Positions 7,916 through 17,338 are shown, counted from the first letter of the stretch. The stretch: DNA of 64,000 nucleotides from Diaphorobacter ruginosibacter (GCF_014395975.1 NZ_CP060714.1:1302001-1366000), one strand, 5' to 3'. The notes: generated from the letters alone by a model not told the origin. Program-made: numbers and translations.

Positions 7916-9910
7916 TCATTGTCCGGGGGGCGAGGAGCCTTCCGTTCTCCGGCGGCCCTGCACCGCATCGCGGATCTGCGTGAACAGCTCTTCCAGCGTG
8001 AACGGTTTGAACAGCACGGGGTGGCGACCATCGACGAGCCCCTGCTCGATGACCACATCTTCCGAGTAGCCCGTGGCGAAGATGACCGGGACATCGTTCT
8101 TCATTTCCCGCAGCTTGGCGAGAAATTGCGAGGTGGTCATGCGACCCGGCATCCTCACGTCGGAGATGATCACATCGGCCTTCAGGCCATTGCCCAGGAA
8201 CTCGATGGCGTACTCGCAGTTATAGGCAGTGGTGATGTTCTGGTAGCCCACATCGTAGAGCGCATTGGCCAGGGCGTTGCGCACGCCGATGTCGTCGTCG
8301 ATGATGAGCAGGGATTCGCCGCCCACCTCGATCACCGTGCCGGGCTGCCTGTCCTCGTCGGCAGCGATGAGTTCGGAGCGCGGCAGGTACATCGAGATGG
8401 TGGTCCCCACGCCGAGCTCCGACTTCACATTCAGGAAGCCGCCCGAGTTCTCCACGAAGTTCTTCACCATCGGCAGGCCCAGGCCGGTCCCCTTGTTCGG
8501 GCCCTTGGTGGTGAAGAACGGTTCGAAGATGCGTGCCTGGACGTCCTCCGACATGCCCATTCCCTCGTCATGCATGCGAAAGACCACGTAGTCTCCACCA
8601 GCCCTGGCTGATCCATGCTCTTCCTGTGCCGCGGGATGCCATGGCGTGGGCAAGCCCTTGCGCTGCACGCGCTCGTTGGCCACGGAGAGCATCAGGGTGC
8701 CGCGGCCGGCGATGGCATCGCGGGCATTGATGGCCAGGTTGATCAGTGAGTTCTCCAGATACATGCGGTCCACCAGCACAGGGGCAACGTCCTCCTCGAC
8801 CCGGATGGTGAGGAAGGCCTCGGCGCCGACGGCTTTATCCAGCAGGTCGCGAAGCTCGTCCATGAGCTTGCCCGGCTCGACCGCCGACACGCTCTGCGGC
8901 TTGCGGCCGCTGAAGCCCATGAGCTGGGACGACAGCCGCGCAGCCTTCTTGATGTTGACCCGGATCCCGTCCGCATACTCCTTGTAGATCGGGTTCTTGA
9001 GGTTCTTGAACAGCAGCTCGGCATTCATCCCCATGATGAACAGCAGGTTGTTCAGGTCATGCGCGACGCCGCCTGCGAGGTTGGACACCAGCTCCATCTT
9101 CTGCGCGCTCTCGAGCAGGTTGTTGGCATTGCGCAGTCGCCGCTTGTCGCTCAGGTGGTCGGCCTTCTGAGCCTCGATCTGGGCAATCAGGTTTTCTTCG
9201 GACTCGACGAACGACTGGATCCGGATGCCCGCACCCACCCAGTACATGATCTCGCCGCTTTCGTCGCGGATAGGCGCGTACTGCGCAAGATGCCAGTGGT
9301 AGTGGCCCTCCCAGTCGCGTATGCGGTAACGGAACGGTCGTGCCACACCATCGACCATGGCCTGCGCGAGCACCTTGCTGGCCTTGGCCAGGTCATCGGG
9401 GTGGAATTTGGAGATCCAGTACGTGTTCGACACATCGTTCACCACGGGCCGGCCGTGCGAGAACTGGTTGGACGTGTGGTTGATCCAGAAGAGGTCCCCT
9501 TTGGGCGTGCACATCCACGCATTCAGCGGAAACCCTTCGAGCGCCCGCTGGAACCGCTTCTCCAGCGGCTTGGCCTGCGCCTCAGCGGCAGGGTCGGCCA
9601 GGGCGATCAACTGGACAGCCAGCACGGAGCCACCCGCGCCCCGCACGGGGGTCAGTTCAAGCAGCAGGGAAGAGGGGGCATGGCGGTAGGTGGACCTGCA
9701 GGGCTCGCTGGCGCAGCGCCTGATCTGCGCATGGATATCGGGATAGGCACCGAGCAGGTTGCGGCCCGTGATGATCTGGTGGTCCTTGATGAGGGCTTCG
9801 AGGGCTTCGTTCACGGACATCGGCGAGCACTCCACCGCATCCAGCAGGGCGTGCGCGACCCTCGACCCTCGCATGGTCTCGGTCAAAACGCATAGAACCT
9901 GGTCGTTCAT
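7916..9910 (-). CDS. Hybrid sensor histidine kinase with PAS and C-terminal receiver domain
   Basis: A soluble two-component protein of about 664 residues; no transmembrane segment is visible. Domains in order: an N-terminal region without clear family match (1-120), a PAS/PAC sensor (about 125-240, with WINHTSNQF and YRIRDWEGHYHWHLAQYAPIRD), a short coiled linker, a HisKA dimer domain with the phospho-accepting His284 in GVAHDLNN, a HATPase domain (N-box NLAINARDA, G1 DEGMGM, F-box FEPFFTTK, G2 GTGLGL) and a receiver domain (LLIIDDD, phospho-acceptor Asp584 in SDVRMPG, FATGYSED, LFKPF). I start at the ATG at 9910; upstream in-frame ATGs at 10003/10000 would add 31 residues. No response regulator is adjacent, so its output partner is unknown. 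Confidence 0.88.
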   Translation of the reverse strand: MNDQVLCVLTETMRGSRVAHALLDAVECSPMSVNEALEALIKDHQIITGRNLLGAYPDIHAQIRRCASEPCRSTYRHAPSSLLLELTPVRGAGGSVLAVQLIALADPAAEAQAKPLEKRFQRALEGFPLNAWMCTPKGDLFWINHTSNQFSHGRPVVNDVSNTYWISKFHPDDLAKASKVLAQAMVDGVARPFRYRIRDWEGHYHWHLAQYAPIRDESGEIMYWVGAGIRIQSFVESEENLIAQIEAQKADHLSDKRRLRNANNLLESAQKMELVSNLAGGVAHDLNNLLFIMGMNAELLFKNLKNPIYKEYADGIRVNIKKAARLSSQLMGFSGRKPQSVSAVEPGKLMDELRDLLDKAVGAEAFLTIRVEEDVAPVLVDRMYLENSLINLAINARDAIAGRGTLMLSVANERVQRKGLPTPWHPAAQEEHGSARAGGDYVVFRMHDEGMGMSEDVQARIFEPFFTTKGPNKGTGLGLPMVKNFVENSGGFLNVKSELGVGTTISMYLPRSELIAADEDRQPGTVIEVGGESLLIIDDDIGVRNALANALYDVGYQNITTAYNCEYAIEFLGNGLKADVIISDVRMPGRMTTSQFLAKLREMKNDVPVIFATGYSEDVVIEQGLVDGRHPVLFKPFTLEELFTQIRDAVQGRRRTEGSSPPGQ

Positions 9911-10137
9911 GGGGAGCCGGTCTTTCGAATGGGGGAAATCAACGCCGGAACAGCCTTCCGCGATGTGGCCTGACGGCTCAGGATACCCTCGCGGAGGCAT
10001 CATGGCAAAAGTGTGTAATTCTCTATCAATTAATATTTTGACATTGGTTTAATCTATTTTACTTTGGTATTGTTTCAATTCCGGCGCATTGGCCAACAGG
10101 GTGGATCGTCCATGTGTTGAGGCGGGCAGCCAGTGCG

Positions 10138-11325
10138 TCAGCTCAGCCGGATGCCGCCGGCATACCCCGTCATCTCCAGGTAACCACGGCCTACCGTGGT
10201 TCCGGATCGGTCCTTGAGGTCGCTGATGCCCTCCCAGTAGACGGCGCCGGTGGATCCCGTGCTGTCCAGTTCCTGGTCGTCCAGCAACGCGTCGACGGCG
10301 AAGGAGCCTTCCGGCGTATCCACCTGCCATTGCACCGGGTAATGCGCGCCGCTGTGCGGGCTGCGCCAGCGCCTCTGGGGATCGAACCGGACTTCCCCCG
10401 GCGCGAATATCCGGGCCTGCACGGCACCCGGTGCGCGCAGCGAGCCGCCGGTCCACAGCGTGCTGCCGTCGGCGCGCCGCAAACGGAATGCGGTGAGCGC
10501 CGATCCGTCGAACAGGTTCATGCCGATCCAGTCCCAGCCCACGGCGTCCGGATGCATGAGTGCCTCGCTCCATTCATGATCCATCCATGCGCGGTTGCCG
10601 CGCGCATCGCCCTGCCGGGCTTCGATGCGATGACGAGCGCCCTTGACCTGGAGTTCTCCGCTTACTGCAAGCTGGGGAACGCTGTAGTAGTAGCTGGCCT
10701 GGTCTTCCTGTGGCCCCTTGCGCGACAGGCCGTCCTTTCCTTGCAGGATCAGCGGCTGTGTGCTGGCAAGCGTCAGGTCGAGCGTGAAATCGCGCGAACG
10801 GATGGCGGTGGTGAATGTGCTGTGGGCGGATGCATCGTGCTGGCCATCGGGGGTGTGCCGCTGCAGTGACCAGTCACGCAGGCGAATGCTGCAATCGGCC
10901 TCGGACGCCTGTGCAATGCCGAAGCCGGCACGTGCCATGCGCTGGTCGTGGTATTGCACACCGGCTTCCAGGTCGGTGACGGCCGCATGCGCGAAGAGGA
11001 GCTGGCGTGCCGCGAATTCCGAGCGCATCTGCTGCGTTGCCGCGACGCGCGAGCGAAAGAAGGTGACCTGGAAGCCGAGCTCCCGCCCGGTGCCCCGCTC
11101 AATGCCCCGATCAGCCGCGCCCGCGTGCACATGCCCGGTGATGTACCACCACTCGGTCTGCAACTCCGGATGGCTCGCGTGGTCGCGTGGGAACGAGAGG
11201 GTGCGAGCGGGCAGGGCATTCGCGGCCGTTCCGGTGAACGCCCCCATCGATGGAAGCACGAGGGCCTGCGCGGCGAACGCCACCCAGTCGCGGCGGCGAA
11301 GGCCGGCGTTGGCGCGCATCGGCAT
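10138..11325 (-). CDS. AttH/CrtC-like exported lipocalin-fold protein (carotenoid 1,2-hydratase family)
   Basis: A roughly 395-residue protein of the AttH/CrtC lipocalin-like family, recognisable by TEWWYITGHV after the signal region, ELGFQVTFFR, the central WMDHEWSE motif and GWDWIGMNLFDG. Database labels such as carotenoid 1,2-hydratase come from homology to CrtC, but no carotenoid genes are nearby and AttH proteins usually travel with an ABC exporter, as here. The ATG at 11323-11325 shares its A with the TGA of the upstream gene (TGATG), which favours this start. The N-terminus has RRRDWVAF followed by a hydrophobic stretch, compatible with a twin-arginine signal. Its biochemical role is unknown; a chaperone or ligand-carrying role in the periplasm is inference. 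Confidence 0.82.
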   Translation of the reverse strand: MPMRANAGLRRRDWVAFAAQALVLPSMGAFTGTAANALPARTLSFPRDHASHPELQTEWWYITGHVHAGAADRGIERGTGRELGFQVTFFRSRVAATQQMRSEFAARQLLFAHAAVTDLEAGVQYHDQRMARAGFGIAQASEADCSIRLRDWSLQRHTPDGQHDASAHSTFTTAIRSRDFTLDLTLASTQPLILQGKDGLSRKGPQEDQASYYYSVPQLAVSGELQVKGARHRIEARQGDARGNRAWMDHEWSEALMHPDAVGWDWIGMNLFDGSALTAFRLRRADGSTLWTGGSLRAPGAVQARIFAPGEVRFDPQRRWRSPHSGAHYPVQWQVDTPEGSFAVDALLDDQELDSTGSTGAVYWEGISDLKDRSGTTVGRGYLEMTGYAGGIRLS

Positions 11326-12434
11326 CAGGTGAGCTGCGTGCGCAGGCGCTCGCCCGCGGACTGGCATTCACCCATGCAGTTCATGACCCATTCGTCGTTG
11401 AAATAGGTGGGCAGATAACGCTCGCCGGAATCACAGAGCAGCGAAAGAATGGATCCCTGCTCACCAGCCGCGCGCATCTCGCAGGCCAGCCGAAGCATCG
11501 CAATGAAGTTCGTGCCGGTGGAGGGACCCACGCGCCGGCCGAGCAGGGCAGAGAGCGCACGCATGGCGGCGATCGAATCGGTGTCGGCCACCTCTTCCAT
11601 GCGGTCGACCAGCGTACGGATGAAGCTGGGTTCCACGCGCGGACGGCCGATGCCTTCGATGCGCGAGCCGGGTGCGGTGAGCGTGTCGTCGCCTGTCCGG
11701 TGGTACTGCGCAAACACCGAGCCCGCCGGGTCCGCCACGCACAGCTGCGTGGCGTGCTGCTGGAAGCGTACATAACGGCCGATCGTCGCGCTCGTGCCGC
11801 CCGTGCCGGCGCCCACGACGATCCACGATGGAACGGGGTGGCGCTCGCGCTGCATCTGCGTGAACATGCTCTCGGCAATGTTGTTGTTGCCGCGCCAGTC
11901 GGTCGCACGTTCCGCGTAGGTGAACTGGTCCATGTAGTGGCCGCCGGTCTGCGCGGCCACTTCACGCGCAGCGCCATACACCTCGCCGGCCTTGTCGACG
12001 AAGTGGCAACGGCCGCCATAGAACTCGATCAGCGCGATCTTCTCCGCCGACGTGGTGCGCGGCATCACCGCGACGAAGGGCAGGCCCAGCAGCCGCGCGA
12101 AGTAGGCCTCGCTCACCGCGGTCGACCCGCTCGAGGCCTCGACCACGGTCGAGCCTTCGCGGATCCAGCCATTGCACAGCGCATACAGGAACAATGAGCG
12201 TGCCAGCCGGTGCTTGAGGCTGCCGCTTGGATGGGTGGATTCGTCCTTGAGATAGAGATCGATGCCATGGTCGGCAAAGGACGGCAGGGGCAGTGGTATC
12301 AGGTGCGTGTCGGCACTGCGCTGGTAGTCGGCCTCGATGCGGGCGATGGCGCTGTGCAGCCAGGGGCCGGATGTGGGGGGGCTTGCTGGGTGGGTGGAAT
12401 GCATGGGGTCTTCCAATGTGTGCGGGGTGGGCAT
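11325..12434 (-). CDS. PLP-dependent cysteine synthase-fold enzyme (possible L-cysteine desulfhydrase or synthase)
   Basis: A fold-type II PLP enzyme of about 369 residues. The Schiff-base lysine sits in SGSLKHRLA, the substrate loop in VEASSGSTAVSEAYFARL, and the phosphate-binding glycine loop in VGAGTGGTSATIGRY. The motif set DESTHPSGSLKHR and PRTTSAEKI differs from CysK/CysM and looks closer to the subgroup that includes mycobacterial Cds1, an L-cysteine desulfhydrase; that comparison is from memory. The start at 12434 lies four bases past the permease stop; a second ATG at 12404 is possible. Its stop overlaps the start of the AttH-like gene. Placement inside an exporter operon suggests it makes or degrades a sulfur amino compound linked to export, which is inference. 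Confidence 0.83.
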   Translation of the reverse strand: MPTPHTLEDPMHSTHPASPPTSGPWLHSAIARIEADYQRSADTHLIPLPLPSFADHGIDLYLKDESTHPSGSLKHRLARSLFLYALCNGWIREGSTVVEASSGSTAVSEAYFARLLGLPFVAVMPRTTSAEKIALIEFYGGRCHFVDKAGEVYGAAREVAAQTGGHYMDQFTYAERATDWRGNNNIAESMFTQMQRERHPVPSWIVVGAGTGGTSATIGRYVRFQQHATQLCVADPAGSVFAQYHRTGDDTLTAPGSRIEGIGRPRVEPSFIRTLVDRMEEVADTDSIAAMRALSALLGRRVGPSTGTNFIAMLRLACEMRAAGEQGSILSLLCDSGERYLPTYFNDEWVMNCMGECQSAGERLRTQLT

Positions 12435-12438
12435 GCGC

Positions 12439-14994
12439 TCACCAGTCTTCCTTGACGGCGAGTATCGCAGACCGGCCTGCCGCCGCGCGGCCGGCAATCC
12501 AGGCGGTCAGCGTGCCCGAAGCCACGAGTGCGGATGCGAGCAGGGCAAGGCGCGGCCACGGCAGCCGCAGGTCCATCGTCCAGTGGAAACTCTGGGGATT
12601 GACCACATGGATCAGCACGGCCGCCACGGCCACGCCCAGGCCGGTTCCGGCCACGGCGCCCACGGTCGTCCACGCCGCGCCTTCGGCTGCGACAACCCCC
12701 AGGATCTGCGCCCGCGTGAAGCCGAGATGGGCCAGCAATCCGAACTCCTTGCGGCGCGCCAGAACCTGCGCGCTGAAGCTGGCCGCCACACCGAACAGCC
12801 CGATGCCGATGGCGACCATCTGCAGCCAGTAGGTCACCGCGAAGGTGCGATCGAAGATGGCGAGCGAGCGTGCCCGTATGGCCCCCGAGGTGGTGAACTC
12901 GAGCGCCGCCTGGGGCATGGTGGCCGTGATCTGCTGCTGCAGCCGCGCGAGATCGGCATCGGGGCGCGGCCAGATCGCGAGGTCGCTGGTGCGCGCATCG
13001 CCGGTAAGGTGTGCATAGTCCGCGCTGTCGATCGCAACGGCGCCAAATTGCCGGACATAGTCGCGCCAGATGCCGGCCACGACAAAGCGGGGCGGTGGTT
13101 GTCCATCGGCCTTCATGGCATTGGCAAGAGCGGGCCACTCGCTTCCCTGGTGCACGCCGTACAGTGCCTCGATCGCTTCGCTGACGTAGACAGGAATGCC
13201 CTGCGACGGAGTGTCGGGCGATATCTTCTCTGGCGTGGCGACCATGGGCAGGACCTGCTCCGGGTCGGTGCCCAGGGGGCGCGCGATCAGCGTGATCGCG
13301 GCCTGCGTGGCGCTCAGGCGCAGGCTGCTCACGCGCTGAGCCTGCAGGCGCTCGATATCCGGCAGGCGGGAGATCGCCATCATCTGGCCCGGACCGAAGA
13401 TGACCGCATCGTCACCTGCGGGCAGGCCTGCGGCGCGCACGTACAGCGGTGCGGGCACGACGGTCTCCAGCCACTGGCTCACCGATGTGCGGAAGCTTGT
13501 CACCATCACGGTGAGCGCCACCGCGAGGCTCAGGCTGGCGACCACCCCTCCGACCGCGACCGCCGCCACGCCGCGCATGCGATGCGGGCGCTCGAGCGCG
13601 AGCATGGCAAGCGCATGGCCGCGAGACAGAGGCAATACGGCCTTCAGCAGGCTTTGAACGACCCACGGCAGCAGGGCGATGCCGCCGACCAGCAGGCATC
13701 CCACGGCGACATAGGCTGCGATCGGCAGCCCCGCGACGGGTGGAACCAGCGCCAGCAGGGCGCTGGCCAGCAGCAGGGCCAGAGCCGGCCAGGGTCGATG
13801 CGGCGTGCGTGCCATCGCACCAAGTCCCTTGAGCGTCTGCGCGGGCGGCAGGGCCTGTGCCTGGCGGGCGGGCCACCATCCGCCGACGCAGGCAGCGGCG
13901 AGACCGAGTGCGCCATAGATTCCCGCGGTCACGGCATTCCACTGCAGTTCGGGTTGGACCCCCGCGAAGTACCCGCCGCCCAGATCGCCTCCCAGCAGCC
14001 GAAGGGCCAGGGCCGCCAGCAGCGAGCCCAGCGCCACGCCTGCTGCGCTGCCGACGACGCCGATGATCCCGGCCTCGGCCAGCACAAGGGCGAGCCGCTG
14101 CCGGGGCGTGACGCCCAACACCGCCAGGAGGGCCAGTTGCGGCGCACGCTGTGCCACGCTGAGTGCGAGCACGGAGTAGACCAGGAATGCGCCGGTGAAG
14201 AGCGCCACCAGAGCGAGCACGGTGAGGTTCACGCGATAGGCGCGCGAGAGGTTGTCCACCCGCTGCGTCGAGTCACCCGGTACGCTGGCGAGCACGGAGC
14301 CGCGCTGCAGCGCACGGCGCACCGTGTCGATGTCCGAGCCGTCCTGCAGTTGCAGGTCGATGCGGCTGAGTTCGCCATGGCGTTGCAGGAGATCCTGCGC
14401 GGCGCCGATATCCATCACCGCCGTTGGTGCCCCGGGCGCGGCGATCGTGCCCTGCACCCGCACCTCGTGTCGGCCACTTGCGATCGCGATCTGCATGCGT
14501 GCGTCCGGCAGCGTGTCCTCCGTCAGTCCGAGTGCCTCGATGGCCGAGGCATTCAGGAACAGCGTGTCGGGCGCGATGATGGCAAGCCGGTCTGCTCCTC
14601 GGGCCACACGCGGCATCATGGCAGGCGCGAGTGCCGCGACACCAAGCGTGTCGGTGCCAAGCAGCCGCACGGCGACAGGTTTTTCCTGCCCGCCCGCATT
14701 CCTCACCAACACGCTGGCCTCGAGCCACGGGATCGCCAGCGCCACATCCGCACGGGTGCCGGCCTCGGCGAAGAGAGAGGCCGGCAGCATGCCGTGGGAG
14801 GCGCTCAGCGCAAGATCGGGCTGCCCCTGCACGGTGCGCACCGCGCGTGAGAACTCGCTCTGCGCCGATGCATTGATCAGCTGGACCGACAGCCCCAGGG
14901 CCACGCCCAGCATGACAGCCGCCACGGCTGCCAGGGTGCGCCATGGATGATGGCGCATGCTCTGCCACGAGATGGTGCGCAGCAGCGACAGCAT
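12439..14994 (-). CDS. FtsX-like (MacB/LolE-type) ABC transporter permease, two-module
   Basis: A large membrane protein of 851 residues. It has an N-terminal transmembrane helix after MRHHPWRTL, a long periplasmic domain, then two FtsX-type clusters of hydrophobic helices: one centred on VALFTGAFLVYSVLALSVAQR with the ensuing three-helix group, and one at the C-terminus (FGVAASFSAQVLARRKEFGLLAHLG). The duplicated arrangement equals AttF plus AttG fused in one chain. The start codon overlaps the stop of the ATPase gene by one base (TGATG at 14992-14996), a sign of coupled translation. Such transporters typically move lipids, lipoproteins or peptides out of the inner membrane, driven from the cytoplasm. 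Substrate unknown. Confidence 0.87.
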   Translation of the reverse strand: MLSLLRTISWQSMRHHPWRTLAAVAAVMLGVALGLSVQLINASAQSEFSRAVRTVQGQPDLALSASHGMLPASLFAEAGTRADVALAIPWLEASVLVRNAGGQEKPVAVRLLGTDTLGVAALAPAMMPRVARGADRLAIIAPDTLFLNASAIEALGLTEDTLPDARMQIAIASGRHEVRVQGTIAAPGAPTAVMDIGAAQDLLQRHGELSRIDLQLQDGSDIDTVRRALQRGSVLASVPGDSTQRVDNLSRAYRVNLTVLALVALFTGAFLVYSVLALSVAQRAPQLALLAVLGVTPRQRLALVLAEAGIIGVVGSAAGVALGSLLAALALRLLGGDLGGGYFAGVQPELQWNAVTAGIYGALGLAAACVGGWWPARQAQALPPAQTLKGLGAMARTPHRPWPALALLLASALLALVPPVAGLPIAAYVAVGCLLVGGIALLPWVVQSLLKAVLPLSRGHALAMLALERPHRMRGVAAVAVGGVVASLSLAVALTVMVTSFRTSVSQWLETVVPAPLYVRAAGLPAGDDAVIFGPGQMMAISRLPDIERLQAQRVSSLRLSATQAAITLIARPLGTDPEQVLPMVATPEKISPDTPSQGIPVYVSEAIEALYGVHQGSEWPALANAMKADGQPPPRFVVAGIWRDYVRQFGAVAIDSADYAHLTGDARTSDLAIWPRPDADLARLQQQITATMPQAALEFTTSGAIRARSLAIFDRTFAVTYWLQMVAIGIGLFGVAASFSAQVLARRKEFGLLAHLGFTRAQILGVVAAEGAAWTTVGAVAGTGLGVAVAAVLIHVVNPQSFHWTMDLRLPWPRLALLASALVASGTLTAWIAGRAAAGRSAILAVKEDW

Positions 14995-15671
14995 CAGCCC
15001 GCCGCTGGCTCGTTGACCATGCCGCCGGCCGTGAGGCGCAGTGTCCTGTCGGCACGCGCGGCGGCACTGTGCGCATGGGTGACGAGCACCAGGGCGGCGT
15101 GATGCTCGCGCGTCTGGGCGATCAGCAGGTCCATGATGCGCGCAGCCGTGTCGGGATCGAGGTTGCCCGTGGGTTCATCCGCCAGCAGCAGGGGAGGGCG
15201 GTGAATCAGCGCGCGTGCAATCGCCACGCGCTGCAGTTGGCCGCCCGACAGCTCCTGCGGCAGTCGTGCCCCCATGCCGCCCAGTCCGACGGAGGCCAGC
15301 ATCTTCTCGACGCGCCCATCGTCGCGCTGGCCCAGCAGCACCAGTGGGAGGGCCACGTTCTGCGCGACGTCGAGATGGGGTAGTACGTGAAAGGCCTGGA
15401 ACACGAACCCCACATGGCTGCGCCGCCAGATGGCACGCGCGCGATCGTCCATGGCCCCAAGGTCGGCGCCCTCGTGCACGACGGTGCCCGCATCCCAGTG
15501 GTCCAGTCCCGCCATGCAGTTGAGCAGCGTGGACTTGCCGACGCCGGAGTCACCGATCACGGCGATGAACTCGCCGGGGTGCACATCGAGATCGACATCG
15601 CCGAACACGACCGACTCGCCATAGCGGCGTGTGAGCCCGCGCAACCGCATCAAGGGAGGCATCGGCGGCAT
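14994..15671 (-). CDS. LolD/MacB-type ABC transporter ATP-binding protein
   Basis: The ATPase partner of the adjacent FtsX-type permease, about 225 residues. It contains Walker A GDSGVGKSTLL, a Q-loop in VGFVFQAFHVLPHL, the LolD-style signature LSGGQLQRVAIARAL, Walker B LLLADEPTGNLD and the H-loop histidine in LVTHAHSAA. The reading frame is open far upstream into miaA, but the ATG at 15671 lies just six bases beyond the miaA stop and removes a low-complexity Arg/His-rich stretch that is merely the antiparallel reading of miaA sequence. Downstream ATGs at 15662 and 15650 are alternatives. Gene order with the permease and AttH-like protein recalls AttEFGH systems. Confidence 0.88.
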   Translation of the reverse strand: MPPMPPLMRLRGLTRRYGESVVFGDVDLDVHPGEFIAVIGDSGVGKSTLLNCMAGLDHWDAGTVVHEGADLGAMDDRARAIWRRSHVGFVFQAFHVLPHLDVAQNVALPLVLLGQRDDGRVEKMLASVGLGGMGARLPQELSGGQLQRVAIARALIHRPPLLLADEPTGNLDPDTAARIMDLLIAQTREHHAALVLVTHAHSAAARADRTLRLTAGGMVNEPAAG

Positions 15672-15676
15672 AGGCC

Positions 15677-16657
15677 TCAACGGAAGGCTCCGGCGGGACC
15701 CACGCGTGCGACGATGGCCTGTACCAGCGTGTGCGTCGCTCCCGGCCGGTCGCATGCGACGACATGGCGCAGGGGCATGCTGCGCAGCCAGGTGATCTGG
15801 CGCTTGGCGAGCTGGCGGGTGGCCGCGATGCCGCGTTCGGCGAGCGTGGCCATCGGCTGCGTGCCGTCCAGGGATTCCCATGCCTGGCGATAACCGACGC
15901 AGCGCATCGACGGCAGCTCGGGATTCAGGTCGCCGCGCGCGCGCAGAGCCTTCACCTCCTCAAGAAAGCCCTGTGAGAGCATGAGGTGGAAACGCTGGGC
16001 AATGCGCTCGTGCAGCCAGGCCCGGTCGTCGGGTTCGAGCGAATACAGCGCATCGGGCGCGAGCGGGCCGTGGCTGGACCGGTTGGACTGGCGCGAATGA
16101 AAGCTCGACAGGGGCTGGCCGGAAACGTGCCAGACCTCGAGCGCGCGCTGGATGCGCTGGCTGTCGCCGGGCGCCAGCCGCGTAGCGGTGACGGGATCGA
16201 CCTTCGCGAGCTCGGCGTGCATTGCGGGCCAGCCGATGGCCGCGGCCTGCGCGTCCAGTCTCTCGCGCACCTGCATGTCGGCGGCCGGCATGTCGTCGAT
16301 GCCGTCGATCAGCGCCTTGAAATACAGCATGGTGCCTCCCACCAGCACGGGCAGCGCACCACGCGTCCGGATTTCCGCGATCAGCCGTGTGGCGTCTGCC
16401 ACGAACTCGGCGGCGCTGTAGGCGGCAAGCGGGTCGAGGATGTCGATGAGGTGGTGCGGCACCTGCGCCAATTCATCGCGAGTGGGCTTGGCGGTGCCGA
16501 TGTCCATGCCGCGATAGACCAGCGCGGAGTCCACGCTGATGATTTCCACCGGCATGTGGCCGGCAAGTCTGTGCGCCAGTTCCAGCGCCGCGGCGGTCTT
16601 GCCGGAAGCGGTGGGTCCGGCGATGGCAATGCAGGACGGAGGGAGCGGATCGGTCAT
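15677..16657 (-). CDS. miaA: tRNA dimethylallyltransferase MiaA
   Basis: This enzyme adds a dimethylallyl group to the N6 of A37 in tRNAs that read UNN codons. The 326-residue product has the P-loop AGPTASGKTAAALELA, the ISVDSALVYRGMDIGTAKP segment that binds substrate and catalytic Asp, LIDILDP, VGGTMLYFKAL, the QRIQRALEVW helix and the C-terminal MRCVGYRQAWE and TRQLAKRQITWLR motifs. The ATG at 16657 (MTDPLPPS) is chosen because it places the P-loop at the usual distance from the start; the frame is open further upstream but without homology. It precedes the four-gene exporter operon by a few bases, so that operon is probably co-transcribed. Confidence 0.96.
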   Translation of the reverse strand: MTDPLPPSCIAIAGPTASGKTAAALELAHRLAGHMPVEIISVDSALVYRGMDIGTAKPTRDELAQVPHHLIDILDPLAAYSAAEFVADATRLIAEIRTRGALPVLVGGTMLYFKALIDGIDDMPAADMQVRERLDAQAAAIGWPAMHAELAKVDPVTATRLAPGDSQRIQRALEVWHVSGQPLSSFHSRQSNRSSHGPLAPDALYSLEPDDRAWLHERIAQRFHLMLSQGFLEEVKALRARGDLNPELPSMRCVGYRQAWESLDGTQPMATLAERGIAATRQLAKRQITWLRSMPLRHVVACDRPGATHTLVQAIVARVGPAGAFR

Positions 16658-16761
16658 GCCGCCATTGTCGCGCAGCGTGGCGGCACGAAATGCAGCGACA
16701 GGTGCAAATGGCCATGGGCCATTGGTTGTTGGCAATTACCCATTGGCGTGCAGGGATCAGG

Positions 16762-17226
16762 TCATGGCGTGTCGGCATCCGCCAGATCCGCCGCAGCAGC
16801 CTTCAGCCGCGCCGCATAATCGGCGAGCACGGTGGCGGGCGGCTCCTTGCGTGGCCAGGTGAGTTCGATGCCGTCGCCTTCGTGCCGGGGCACGACATGG
16901 ATGTGGAAGTGCCCCACGGTCTGCCCACCGGCAGCGCCATTGGCCTGCAGCAGCGTCAGCCCGGCGGAAGGGAACGCCGCCTGCGCCGCGAGCGCCATGC
17001 GGCGGCTGGTTCGCATGACGGCGCCGGCTTCCTCTTCGGTCAGCTCGAACAGATTGGCGGCGTGGCGCCGCGTGGCCACCAGCATATGGCCGGGATTGAC
17101 CTGGCCGATGTCCATGAAGGTGATGGTCAACTCGTCCTCGTGCACGATGGCCGCGGGAATCTCGCGGGCGACAAGCCGGCAGAAGATGCACTGGCCGGGC
17201 GGGGACGTGTCTACGAAGTTCGGCAT
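16762..17226 (-). CDS. HIT family protein (histidine triad nucleotide-binding hydrolase)
   Basis: A 154-residue histidine triad protein that would hydrolyse or transfer nucleotidyl groups from substrates such as adenosine phosphoramidate or dinucleoside polyphosphates. The catalytic HFHIHVVPR triad lies at residues 106-114. A CIFC pair at 13-16 together with downstream histidine suggests the zinc-binding variant. The start at 17226 has a GGAG ribosome site eight bases upstream, which rules out longer readings of the frame. It is divergent from the glycerate kinase gene, sharing a 112-base promoter region. Confidence 0.9.
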   Translation of the reverse strand: MPNFVDTSPPGQCIFCRLVAREIPAAIVHEDELTITFMDIGQVNPGHMLVATRRHAANLFELTEEEAGAVMRTSRRMALAAQAAFPSAGLTLLQANGAAGGQTVGHFHIHVVPRHEGDGIELTWPRKEPPATVLADYAARLKAAAADLADADTP

Positions 17227-17338
17227 TCGGGTCTCCTGGGAGTGGTTGTTTCCGTCCGAGTCTACGCAATGTGGAAAGTGCGTGGACAGTGATGCCGGCG
17301 ACAGCGGATTTTCTCGTGCAGCTTCGTACAATTTGCGC

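Noticed and set aside
10138..11325. A carotenoid pathway role for the CrtC-like protein
   Set aside because: No carotenoid genes are present, and the ABC-exporter context points to the AttH branch of the family.
15672..15881. Upstream start of the LolD-like ATPase inside miaA
   Set aside because: The added residues are low-complexity and overlap miaA coding sequence; the family begins near the ATG at 15671.
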